Of a stretch of DNA of 64,000 bases, positions 47,400 to 54,262 are shown piece after piece. The DNA comes from Hyphomicrobiales bacterium (GTDB lineage: Bacteria; Pseudomonadota; Alphaproteobacteria; Rhizobiales; Rhizobiaceae). Every line of letters begins with the position of its first letter. The stretch's first letter is position 1. The stretch lies in assembly GCA_900467745.1 (NCBI GenBank), contig UBQW01000005.1, forward strand, positions 1-64,000, read 5' to 3'. The notes under the pieces were generated by a model, which was given only the letters and a program-made list of their open reading frames with translations, was not told the origin of the DNA and did no database searches. Position numbers and translations under genes: made by a program.

Positions 47400-47716
47400 G
47401 CCGCCATCTGACCACGCATGCGCTCGATGACGCCACGACGCTGGGCCGCGACTTCCTTGAGGCGGCTGTTTTCAGCTTTCAGTCGCTCATTTTCGACGAT
47501 GAGCTTCTTGGCGAAATCCGCCCAGTCGTGTGCAGCGGCAACTGCGTCGGAGAGCTGATGCGACAAGACCTGAGATGCGAATTCTTCGCGACGCGCGGCC
47601 ACTGCTGCCATGCCCTGCATGTGCGCATTGACCGCACCGACGGCCAAGCCGGTGAAAATGGCACCGGTCTGCATCGCAACGCCAGTTGCCGGGCAAGGTA
47701 CGGAGCGGTGAGCCAT
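47396..47716 (-). CDS. Coiled-coil phage protein
   Basis: A 106-aa protein with AGGAG 8 bp upstream of ATG 47716. An Ala/Met-rich hydrophobic N-terminal part (AIFTGLAVGAVNAHMQGMAAVAA) is followed by a clear coiled coil (VENERLKAENSRLKEVAAQRRGVIERM). It could be a DNA-associated leucine-zipper-like or membrane-peripheral protein. A palindromic operator candidate lies about 55 bp upstream. Confidence 0.55.
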   Translation of the reverse strand: MAHRSVPCPATGVAMQTGAIFTGLAVGAVNAHMQGMAAVAARREEFASQVLSHQLSDAVAAAHDWADFAKKLIVENERLKAENSRLKEVAAQRRGVIERMRGQMAA

Positions 47717-47769
47717 GTCGATATCTCCTAGTCAAAATCTCTGAGGACACGATCCGGTACCAGCTCTTA

Positions 47770-47784
47770 ACAAGTCATGCTTGT
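47770..47784. promoter_or_regulatory. Palindromic operator overlapping a TTGACA promoter
   Basis: ACAAGTCATGCTTGT is a dyad with 5-bp arms. On the minus strand it abuts TTGACA (complement of 47782-47787), a -35 for the gene at 47716. The ATGACTTGT half recurs at 47831-47839 in the opposite orientation. Confidence 0.45.
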
Positions 47785-47837
47785 CAACACTAAAACTTTA
47801 TCCATCCGCGAAAAAAGCGGTACCGAATCAATGACTT

Positions 47838-47883
47838 GTAACAATTCATGGGCAAATTCGGGAAATTGCCCCTGAATTGTTAC
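47838..47883. repeat. 18-bp near-perfect inverted repeat
   Basis: GTAACAATTCATGGGCAA (47838-47855) pairs with TTGCCCCTGAATTGTTAC (47866-47883) at 17 of 18 positions over a 10-nt loop. It begins 12 bp past the stop of the leftward zinc protein gene. There is no U-run, so it is a strong mRNA-end hairpin or a protein site. Confidence 0.6.
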
Positions 47884-47894
47884 GTTTTCAAATG

Positions 47895-48230
47895 TCACCT
47901 ATGGGGCTTGCCCAGTATCCACCGGTTGTTGCCTTTGTTCCCGCATTTCCGGCACCTAAGCTTCGGTGACAGGTCGCTGATCACGGCATTTGGAAACTTG
48001 GCCTCCAGCCAGTCGCGATTGATCCACCCCTCTCGCTCACATCGACAACACCGGCCTCCGATCAACGCCCATCCTGACAAAGTTTCAAATCTTTGGGCGA
48101 TATCATATAGGTCAGCAATTTCCTTCGGTCGCTCAGTGTATAGCGGGTCAGTGTTCCGTGTAAGATCGATACCTTTTCGATGGCGCATAGTTCTTGTTTT
48201 GTTCTTATACGAAGGCAGAGTCAAGGTCAT
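47895..48230 (-). CDS. Small double-CxxC zinc protein
   Basis: A 111-aa protein with two cysteine pairs: GGRCCRCEREGWINRDWL and PKLRCRKCGNKGNNRW, a two-part zinc ribbon. Rhizobial genomes and phages carry many small proteins with an L-R-C-x-x-C-G ending of this kind, without known function. It is 6 bp downstream of the gene 48237-48641 and so probably in one transcript. Confidence 0.6.
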   Translation of the reverse strand: MTLTLPSYKNKTRTMRHRKGIDLTRNTDPLYTERPKEIADLYDIAQRFETLSGWALIGGRCCRCEREGWINRDWLEAKFPNAVISDLSPKLRCRKCGNKGNNRWILGKPHR

Positions 48231-48236
48231 AAAGGC

Positions 48237-48641
48237 TCAGTCAGATGTCTCGCGCACGTGTGCCAATGTAAAGCTATCGGCTTCCTCGACAGTCAGGATT
48301 TCCGACCGCAGCAGATCAGCGATCAAGCTCAGGGTCCGGTCACCTTCAATGCCTTCCAATCGATTAAGCGCATCCGCGAGCTGTTCAGGATATCCATGAG
48401 ATTGTTTGACCTTGTAATACCGAGCCAGTGTTTCGACCTTCTCAGCAGTCGTGTGGCCGCCGATGTGTCGGACAGTGAGCCGCCTCGCGCACTCGTCCTG
48501 CGACACTCCTTCGTCGATCCATTTCTCCAGTCGCTGAATGTCTTCCTCTTCCATATCACGGCCAGAAATGGCCTGGTTCGCGGCCATTTGGCGGACACGA
48601 TATTTCTTGGCTTCTTTCGAATTATCGGAAAAGCTGTACAT
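48237..48641 (-). CDS. Phage hypothetical protein, possibly HTH
   Basis: A 134-aa protein started at ATG 48641 (MYSFSDNSKEAKKYRVRQ), one base into the previous stop (TAATG). The segment RLEKWIDEGVSQDECARRLTVRHIGGHTTAEKVETLARYY looks like a helix-turn-helix. The C terminus (LIADLLRSEILTVEEADSFTLAHV) is helical. It may be a regulator. Confidence 0.55.
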   Translation of the reverse strand: MYSFSDNSKEAKKYRVRQMAANQAISGRDMEEEDIQRLEKWIDEGVSQDECARRLTVRHIGGHTTAEKVETLARYYKVKQSHGYPEQLADALNRLEGIEGDRTLSLIADLLRSEILTVEEADSFTLAHVRETSD

Positions 48642-48979
48642 TAAGTCCGCTGCTCCTCTTCCCAAATTTCGTCCATAATCGCATCCCAATCGACACTGAC
48701 CGATCCGCCTGATGACTGACCAGTCAGAGCTTCATATCGCGTGCGGATACGACGAGCCATGTCAGCCTGTTCGCCATCGGTTGCCGAATTCAGAGCCTTG
48801 AGAGCACGATCACCTCCATCCACATCTAAAACGATTTCGCCATCAGGAAATTGCCAGACAACGTCATTCTCACGGACATAAACGGCTGGGAGCCCGAGAT
48901 GATTGCAGTCACGGACCGGATTCCAGTTGGCGTGCATACGGTCGACGGCATCGAAGAAACTGCTGCGATTATCCGTCAT
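48641..48979 (-). CDS. Phage hypothetical protein
   Basis: A 112-aa acidic protein with GGAGGGAG before ATG 48979. It has an N-terminal aromatic region (SFFDAVDRMHANWNPVRDC) and an acidic C terminus (VDWDAIMDEIWEEEQRT). No family is recognised. It is the first gene of a three-gene leftward unit at the right prophage end. Confidence 0.55.
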   Translation of the reverse strand: MTDNRSSFFDAVDRMHANWNPVRDCNHLGLPAVYVRENDVVWQFPDGEIVLDVDGGDRALKALNSATDGEQADMARRIRTRYEALTGQSSGGSVSVDWDAIMDEIWEEEQRT

Positions 48980-49044
48980 GTCAACACTCCCTCCGACTTC
49001 GTCACACCTGATCTAGTCAACGATCTGGGGAGTCTACGGCAACC

Positions 49045-49061
49045 TAAAATAAATTAAAACA
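49045..49061. promoter_or_regulatory. 17-bp AT-rich element, right copy
   Basis: Identical to 14304-14320, 66 bp upstream of the 48979 start. The two leftward promoter regions may therefore answer to the same regulator. Confidence 0.45.
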
Positions 49062-49192
49062 GGTTGTTTTCACGGTGAGTGAGGTTGCGTTAATTTATGT
49101 CTTAAAGTGCATATTTGTTGCTGGATATGTCTTATAGGTCATATTTTCGGCGGCGGTTTGACAGGTGTTGGCCGATGGCGAACACTCATGAT

Positions 49193-49338
49193 GCGGCCGG
49201 TAGCAGAGTCTGGTTATGCGCATTGCCCGTATCGGGCGGTGGACATAGCATTCGGTGATTTGACTAGTCAGGATGAATGCAAGGCGTCGACTTAGTCACT
49301 CGACGAGTACGGTGGTTCGAATCCTCCCTGGCCGCACA
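49193..49338 (+). ncRNA. tRNA-like structured element
   Basis: Ends CGGCCGG (49194-49200) and CTGGCCG (49328-49334) pair over 7 bp. Next to the 5' end lies TAGCAGAGTCTGGTTATGC, with the invariant D-loop GG and a 3-bp D-stem. Near the 3' end lies GGTGG-TTCGAAT-CCTCC, a T-arm with one mismatch, then CACAA where CCA would be. Between them are three hairpins (CATTGCCC/GGGCGGTG, GCATTC/GAATGC, CGTCGA/TCGACG) instead of one anticodon arm. It is about 146 nt, so it is not a normal tRNA; it may be a degenerate tRNA with an insertion or a tRNA-mimic RNA. Confidence 0.35.
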
Positions 49339-49684
49339 ATCTCCATTTGGAAATTTCCGCCGACGAAACAATCATATTCTTAGGCCTCTGGCCCGGGGAC
49401 TGGCTTTTACGCCGTCCGCCCTTGTCGATCATCCGAACGGAGATAGGTGATCGAAGCCGTCGACGGGTTCCTTTCCCCTCTAACAACGGTTCAGGAACAA
49501 GGTCTCTTAGCGTCGCCTGGTTCGCCAGGCATGCGGCTGCGGTCGCGGTAGGCGGCTCCGTCATGGCAATCGATGGAGCCGCCATAAACCTAGGGAGAGG
49601 CTGATGATGGTCATCGAAACGCTGATTTAATTTCACCGCCCGCAGGTTGCAGAGCCCGAAGGTGATCCCAAACCCGTAAAAACG
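49339..49684. other. Right-end phage DNA without a convincing gene
   Basis: Open frames exist on both strands, but one (minus, to 49292) reads GGFEPPYSSS through the T-arm of the tRNA-like element, a usual sign of a spurious frame, and the other has no ribosome site. I see no gene here. It may be attP-flanking DNA. Confidence 0.5.
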
Positions 49685-49720
49685 AAAAACCGACAGCTAT
49701 AAAAATAACTGTCGGTTTTT
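49685..49720. terminator. Terminator-like hairpin with CTGTCGG repeats
   Basis: AAAAACCGACAG (49685-49696) and CTGTCGGTTTTT (49709-49720) form a perfect 12-bp stem; the T5 end is followed by CTGTCGGG (from 49721). It is a good bidirectional terminator. Its CTGTCGG units also match the repeats at 4522-4551, so it may double as the right arm-type integrase sites, 90-130 bp from the core. Confidence 0.65.
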
Positions 49721-49790
49721 CTGTCGGGTCCGCCAATTTTAGGCCGATTTTACGCTTCTTTGAATCGGGAAAAGCGTAAGGAATTCAAGC

Positions 49791-49867
49791 TGGTCGGAGT
49801 GGAGTGATTCGAACACTCGACCCCCACGTCCCGAACGTGGTGCGCTACCAGACTGCGCTACACTCCG
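49791..49867 (-). tRNA. tRNA-Pro(CGG), functional chimeric copy
   Basis: A 77-nt tRNA with CCA and all stems paired: acceptor CGGAGTG/CACTCCG, D-arm GCGC/GCGC, anticodon stem CCACG/CGTGG with loop TTCGGGA (anticodon CGG), T-stem GAGTG/CACTC. Its 5' half adjoins host DNA and the original promoter; its 3' half comes from the phage, which differs from the host T-stem now left at 4347. The prophage thus restores the gene it entered. Confidence 0.93.
49818..49837. other. att core, right copy
   Basis: Identical to 4374-4393. To its left the sequence is phage (T-stem GAGTG/CACTC); to its right it is host (CCACG anticodon stem). Confidence 0.85.
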
Positions 49868-50136
49868 TGACCAGCGGCGCCTCTATAGACCGGCCCAACG
49901 GCTTGCGCAAGCACCAAAATCCAAAGCGGGTTGCATTTTTATGACGGCGGCGGCGGCAAGCGCGCCCGGGCTTGCGCGCGAGCAAAAAGCCACACCCGCC
50001 GCAAATTTTGCAATCGCGAAAAAGAGCTGATTTTCTTTTGCCGGGTTCCGCGCTAAAGCGCTGTCAGGACAGGCTGAAACGCTGCAGGGGCAGTGATTCC
50101 CGCCGCCGAATGCGCGACAAATCCAGGGACGACATC

Positions 50137-50553
50137 ATGAAACTCCGCACTTTCGCAGCCGCAGCGCTGGCCATCACCTTGGCCGGCTGCACGACCATCC
50201 CAACGGCCGCCGATCCGATCTCCAGCCGCTGGGTCGGGCAGTCCGCCGGCAAGTTCTTCGCAGCCTTCGGCCCGCCGCTCACCGATGCCGACAATGGCAG
50301 CGGCAACGTCTACACCTGGAAGGGCGGCTACAAGACCGTGAGCGTTCCGGCGAAGTACGCCGATGGCGCAGAAGGCAAGCGCGGCAAGCAGATCTCGCCC
50401 GCCCGCAAGCAGTACCTGCGCTGCCAGGTTACCATTACCACCAACTCGGACTACACGATCCGCAGCATCAAGGTCGCTGGCGACATCCCCGGCGTGAACG
50501 GCCCCTCCTACTGCGCCGAATTCCTGGCGCCCGCCCAGCCCGCCGCGCAGTAA
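50137..50553 (+). CDS. Small host lipoprotein
   Basis: A 138-aa protein started at ATG 50137, with the lipoprotein signal MKLRTFAAAALAITLAGC (lipobox LAGC, Cys 18). The mature part (SSRWVGQSAGKFFAAFGPPLTDADNGSGNVYTWKGGYK) resembles small outer-membrane lipoproteins of rhizobia with a GPP...W-G-G motif and a C-terminal cysteine pair (LRCQVTITT; GPSYCAEF). Function unknown. A hairpin terminator follows. Confidence 0.7.
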   Translation: MKLRTFAAAALAITLAGCTTIPTAADPISSRWVGQSAGKFFAAFGPPLTDADNGSGNVYTWKGGYKTVSVPAKYADGAEGKRGKQISPARKQYLRCQVTITTNSDYTIRSIKVAGDIPGVNGPSYCAEFLAPAQPAAQ

Positions 50554-50578
50554 GGCGCAGCGACGGCAAGAGATGCAG

Positions 50579-50607
50579 AAGGCGGGACGCAGGTTCCGCC
50601 TTTTTTT
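50579..50607 (+). terminator. Rho-independent terminator
   Basis: AGGCGG (50580-50585) and CCGCCT (50596-50601) form a stem, followed by seven T residues (50601-50607). It closes the lipoprotein gene. Confidence 0.8.
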
Positions 50608-50666
50608 GTTTTGTAGATGCAGCAACGATACGCAGGCTGGCAAAGGGCGCGCACCTGAGATCGCGG

Positions 50667-51356
50667 CTACTGGTTACTCGTCGCCTTGTTAGTGGCCTTA
50701 TCCATTTCAGCCTGAAACTCACGGGCTGTTTGAGGAGGTTCTTTAGACCAAACGCCGAGAAATTTCTGAACTTCTGGGCCACGTCGTGCAGCGGCGATGT
50801 CAGCGGTAAGAGAGTCGGTCCACTCTTGGACTTTCTCAAGTAACACCTCGTTTGCATTATCACCGCGGCTAAACAAACTGTGCTTTCGCCACATGACCTG
50901 CGGCCCCTTAACCCGATACACTCCACGAGTATAAGTCAGGCTCCCGAGATCTGTCTCACTGCCAAATTCAACGCTCATCTCCGCTGATGCAACGCACGGA
51001 CCGTTTCCGGCCCTAAAGCCAAGAACGACGACAAACAGTTTGGGGTTAAAGGGCAACGGACTCGCCAGAGGCTCGCTGTAGACGGGTATCCCAGCGTTCT
51101 CAAGTAGCGCACGAATTCGAGCTGATACTGCGCCCACATTCGTAAAACACTTGTCGTCAACCTGATCGCTTACCACAAGTTCCACAGCGCGAATCAACCC
51201 CACTGAGGAGTCAGAGGAGATGGTGGTCGATCGGTCAAACCTGTCCTTTAGATATTCAAGCTCACTTGAATAAGGCCCTGTGGCCATTTCTTCCCCGAGC
51301 ACTATAGAAGTACTGGCCAGAAGGCATAACAGGCTGAAGATGCTTTTGCGCCCCAT
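50667..51356 (-). CDS. Secreted hypothetical protein
   Basis: A 229-aa protein with a signal peptide (MGRKSIFSLLCLLASTSIVLG) and a mature periplasmic part of mixed alpha/beta type (SARIRALLENAGIPVYSEPLASPLPFNPKLFVVVLGF). It has no recognised family. Base composition is lower in GC than the neighbouring host genes, so it may have been acquired. It lies alone between the lipoprotein gene and tRNA-Gln; the 286 bp upstream (51357-51642) contain nothing I recognise. Confidence 0.6.
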   Translation of the reverse strand: MGRKSIFSLLCLLASTSIVLGEEMATGPYSSELEYLKDRFDRSTTISSDSSVGLIRAVELVVSDQVDDKCFTNVGAVSARIRALLENAGIPVYSEPLASPLPFNPKLFVVVLGFRAGNGPCVASAEMSVEFGSETDLGSLTYTRGVYRVKGPQVMWRKHSLFSRGDNANEVLLEKVQEWTDSLTADIAAARRGPEVQKFLGVWSKEPPQTAREFQAEMDKATNKATSNQ

Positions 51357-51642
51357 TGTTCCTATCTCGTACGTGAGAAGCGGCTACTTCATTAGTCGCT
51401 CCAAACCCGCTCACCCGGTTCGCCACTACTCTTACACGAATGAAGAGAAATCGGCGCTCCCTACACTCAATCTTCAGCGTACGGGCGTTATTTTGCAAGA
51501 ACGATGATGGAAGATGGTTTCCCGAAACACACTGCGGAAACAAAAGAAAAATTGCATTTTTCGCCATGCTCAACGACTGAGCGCAACTAACATGTAATAC
51601 TGGCGACCTCAGAATACAGGATTTTACTTGAATATTACGGGG

Positions 51643-51717
51643 TGGCTGGGGCGCCAGGATTCGAACCTGGGAATGCCGGTACCAAAAACCGGTGCCTTAC
51701 CGCTTGGCGACGCCCCA
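51643..51717 (-). tRNA. tRNA-Gln(UUG)
   Basis: A 75-nt tRNA with CCA: acceptor TGGGGCG/CGCCCCA, D-arm GCCAAGCGGTAAGGC, anticodon stem CCGGT/ACCGG with loop TTTTGGT (anticodon TTG), T-arm CCAGG-TTCGAAT-CCTGG. It matches bacterial glutamine tRNAs closely. Confidence 0.93.
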
Positions 51718-51904
51718 CCAGAGACTGGCAGCGAGAAACGCTTGCCAATTGCGTCGCCTGATTAGCAAAGGTCCGTGGACGTCACAATCATTAAGTTTCT
51801 GGGCGAGCATATTTCTGTGCGGTCTTTTCCATGCGCTGTTTTTTGTACGCTTTGGCGGACGGCATGCTAGGTCTCTTCTCAGACCCTACCGCTTCGGAGT
51901 GACA

Positions 51905-52201
51905 ATGAGCCAGTATCGCGCCCGCCCGCCTGCCCTTGCCACGCTTCTCCTCGACGATGCCGTCGTCAAGATCACCCGTTGGGACTTCGAACCCGGCGCC
52001 GATACCGGCGTGCATACGCATGGGATGGGCTATGTCGTGGTGCCGATGACGGACTGCAAGTTTCTGATCGAGGAGAACGGCGATAGCCGGCGGGTGGATA
52101 TCGCGGCGGGTGCCGCCTATCGGCGCGATGCGGGCACCGAACACAATGTCGTCAATGCCGGCGACAAGCCGATGTCCTTCATCGAGATCGAGTACAAGTA
52201 G
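51905..52201 (+). CDS. Cupin-domain protein
   Basis: A 98-aa single-domain cupin started at ATG 51905 with GGAGTG upstream. Motif 1 reads GADTGVHTHGMGYVVVPM, giving the HxH...pattern of metal-binding cupins; motif 2 reads AAYRRDAGTEHNVVNAG, with the closing histidine. Small cupins of this type may be isomerases or sensors; no substrate is evident. An in-frame upstream extension overlaps the tRNA and is discarded. Confidence 0.75.
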   Translation: MSQYRARPPALATLLLDDAVVKITRWDFEPGADTGVHTHGMGYVVVPMTDCKFLIEENGDSRRVDIAAGAAYRRDAGTEHNVVNAGDKPMSFIEIEYK

Positions 52202-52243
52202 GTCGTTACCGGATACGACCGGGTGGACGACCGCAGGAACGAC

Positions 52244-53161
52244 ATGGCCAATCCAGACTTCAATCGCGCTTTCGAGCCTTCTTATGGCCAGGCCGTGCCC
52301 ATCGCGCCGGGCGTCCAGCGGATCACAGTCAACAATCCGAGCGCGTTCACCTTTCACGGCACCAACAGCTATATCGTCGGCGATCGCTCGGTTGCGGTGA
52401 TAGATCCCGGCCCTGAAGACGACGCGCATTTTTCGGCGCTGATGGCAGCGCTTAAAGGGCGCGAGGTCACGCACATCCTCGTCTCGCATACGCATCGCGA
52501 TCACTCGCCGCTCTCGCGCCGGCTCAAGGAGGCGACGGGGGCTATCGTCGTCGCCGAAGGGCCGCATCGGGCGGCGCGGCCGCTGCATGCGGGGGAGACC
52601 AATCCCTTCGCCGAGAGCTCCGACATGGCCTTTCGCCCCGATATCGCGCTTGCCGATGGGCAAGCGATCGAGGGCGATGGCTGGCGGCTGACGGGCGTGC
52701 ATACGCCGGGGCATGCGGCCAACCACATGGCGTTCGCGCTTGAAGACACCGGCATCCTGTTTTCGGCCGATCATGTCATGGCCTGGGCGACCTCTATCGT
52801 CGCGCCGCCGGATGGCTCGATGGCCGATTACATGGCCTCGCTCGACAAGCTGATATTGAGGCGCGACCGGCTGCTCCTGCCCGGACATGGCGGCCCGGTG
52901 CGCAAGCCGATCTCCTTCATGCGGGCGCTGAAGACGCATAGGCGCATGCGCGAGCGCGCGGTGCTGGGGCGCATCAGGGCCGGCGATACTAACATCCCCG
53001 ACATGGTGAAGGTGATCTACCGCGACACCGATCCGCGGCTGCACGGCGCGGCAGCGCTTTCCGTGCTGGCGCATATCGAGGACCTGATCGAGCGCGGCGA
53101 GATCGAGACCGATGGCCCGCCGGCGCTTCTGGGGTCGTATCGCATGGCCGGGAGGGGATGA
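52244..53161 (+). CDS. MBL-fold metallo-hydrolase
   Basis: A 305-aa protein started at ATG 52244 (MANPDFNRAFEP); GTG 52223 is possible. Metallo-beta-lactamase motifs are in order: VSHTHRDHSPL (HxHxDH), GVHTPGHAANH (GH), FSADHVM (D) and LLPGHGGPV (GH), followed by the winged-helix-like C terminus found in the LACTB2 group. It is a two-zinc hydrolase, with a thioester, nucleic acid or phosphoester as possible substrate. Confidence 0.85.
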   Translation: MANPDFNRAFEPSYGQAVPIAPGVQRITVNNPSAFTFHGTNSYIVGDRSVAVIDPGPEDDAHFSALMAALKGREVTHILVSHTHRDHSPLSRRLKEATGAIVVAEGPHRAARPLHAGETNPFAESSDMAFRPDIALADGQAIEGDGWRLTGVHTPGHAANHMAFALEDTGILFSADHVMAWATSIVAPPDGSMADYMASLDKLILRRDRLLLPGHGGPVRKPISFMRALKTHRRMRERAVLGRIRAGDTNIPDMVKVIYRDTDPRLHGAAALSVLAHIEDLIERGEIETDGPPALLGSYRMAGRG

Positions 53162-53165
53162 GCCA

Positions 53166-53612
53166 ATGCGAGCGGACTACAGCTATCGCCAGGACGCGGC
53201 CGTTCCCAATTTCCCCGACGACCGACCGCTGATCGTGTTCGACGGCGAATGCGTGTTCTGCTCTGCCTGGGTGCAGTTCGCGCTGAAACGCGACAAGCGC
53301 CAGCGCTACCGCTTTCTTGCCGCGCAGACGCCGCTCGGCGAGGCGCTCTACCGGCACTATGGGCTCAACGAGCGCGACTATGAGACCAATATCCTGATCG
53401 AGGGCGGGCGGGCCTTCTTCAAGTCGGACGGCTCGATCCGGATGGTGGCCGGGCTCGGCGCGCCTTGGTCGGCTGTGAGGATATTGCGGCTTTTACCGCG
53501 AAAGCTTGCAGACCGGCTCTACGAATTCGTGGCGCGCAACCGGCTGCGGATTGCCGGGCGGCGGGCAAGCTGCTTCGTGCCGACGCCGGCGCAACGGGAT
53601 CGCTTTCTCTGA
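53166..53612 (+). CDS. DCC family thiol-disulfide oxidoreductase
   Basis: A 148-aa DUF393 (DCC) protein. The signature IVFDGECVFCSAWV (about 22-35) gives D-G-x-C-x-x-C, followed by FLAAQTPLGEALYRHYGL and GRAFFKSDGSIRMVAGLG. Such proteins have a thioredoxin-like redox centre. It starts at ATG 53166 just after the MBL gene and overlaps the DUF4166 gene (TGATG), so all three are one operon. Confidence 0.82.
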   Translation: MRADYSYRQDAAVPNFPDDRPLIVFDGECVFCSAWVQFALKRDKRQRYRFLAAQTPLGEALYRHYGLNERDYETNILIEGGRAFFKSDGSIRMVAGLGAPWSAVRILRLLPRKLADRLYEFVARNRLRIAGRRASCFVPTPAQRDRFL

Positions 53613-54262
53613 TGACAGACCAACGCGGCAACGTCCCGCCGAAGCCGGGCGCCTGCCCCTCGCCGCTCTATCGGCGCCTGCTGGGCCCGGATTGGGACCG
53701 GCTGCCGCCCTGCGTCGCGGCGCTGCATGACGTCTCCGATGAACTCACCGCGCGCGGGCGCGCCGATATCGAGCGCGGTCGCGGGTGGCTTGCCCAGCTC
53801 GCCGCCACGCTTGCGGGTTTCCCGAGGACTGCGGCCGAGACGGATGTCGAGGTTCATTTTCTGGCGCGGGATGGCATCGAGATCTGGACGCGGCGTTTCG
53901 GAGGCAAAGTGTTTCGCAGTGTTCAGATGGCGGGCGGAAACGCCGGCGCTCCGCTGCTGGCGGAGGATCTCGGGCCGTTCCGTATCCTGATGGCGCTTGT
54001 CGTTGAGGACGGACGGCTGCTGCTGCAGGTGCGCGGCTGGCGGTTTCTGGGGTTGCCCATGCCGATGGCCCTGGCGCCGGGCGGCACGGTCCATGAGGAG
54101 GAACGCGACGGGCGTTTCCGGTTTCATGTCGAGGTCAGGGCGCCGCTGGTCGGCCTGATCGTTCGCTACCGCGGGTGGCTGGTGCCGACTGTTGTACTGA
54201 CACCGGAAACGGATCAGCTGCCGGCGATGCCGAGCAGTTCGGCGTCCAGCGCCTTCAGATAG
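53612..54262 (+). CDS. DUF4166 domain protein
   Basis: A 216-aa protein started at ATG 53612 (MTDQRGNVPPKPGACPSPLYRRLLGPDWDRLPP). The first part (SPLYRRLLGPDWDRLPPCVAALHD) and the later ARGRADIERGRGWLAQLAATLAGFP, WTRRFGGKVFRS and RGWRFLGLPMPMALAP match the DUF4166 pattern, often joined to saccharopine-dehydrogenase or DCC proteins. Molecular role unknown. Its 3' end overlaps the convergent DUF1499 gene by 49 bp. Confidence 0.75.
   Translation: MTDQRGNVPPKPGACPSPLYRRLLGPDWDRLPPCVAALHDVSDELTARGRADIERGRGWLAQLAATLAGFPRTAAETDVEVHFLARDGIEIWTRRFGGKVFRSVQMAGGNAGAPLLAEDLGPFRILMALVVEDGRLLLQVRGWRFLGLPMPMALAPGGTVHEEERDGRFRFHVEVRAPLVGLIVRYRGWLVPTVVLTPETDQLPAMPSSSASSAFR

Larger units (their letters stand above)
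4374..49837. mobile_element. Complete siphovirus-type prophage in tRNA-Pro(CGG)
   Basis: A 45.4-kb prophage bounded by the 20-bp att cores. It contains integrase, xis-like protein, a Rep_3-like initiator, lambda-type terminase, portal, protease, decoration and capsid genes, a long non-contractile tail module with frameshift chaperone and tape measure, a muramidase/Rz/Rz1 lysis set, and several accessory genes. No structural gene shows a frameshift or stop that would indicate decay, so it may be inducible. Rhizobium phage 16-3 is known to use a tRNA-Pro(CGG) gene as attB; this element uses the same type of target. Confidence 0.93.

Noticed and set aside
49107..49295. 62-codon rightward frame
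   Set aside because: It overlaps the tRNA-like element, has no ribosome site and its composition is Cys/Gly-rich in an unlikely way.
49292..49636. 114-codon leftward frame at the right prophage end
   Set aside because: Its C terminus reads through a T-arm in antisense (GGFEPPYSSS), typical of false genes at tRNA-like sequences.
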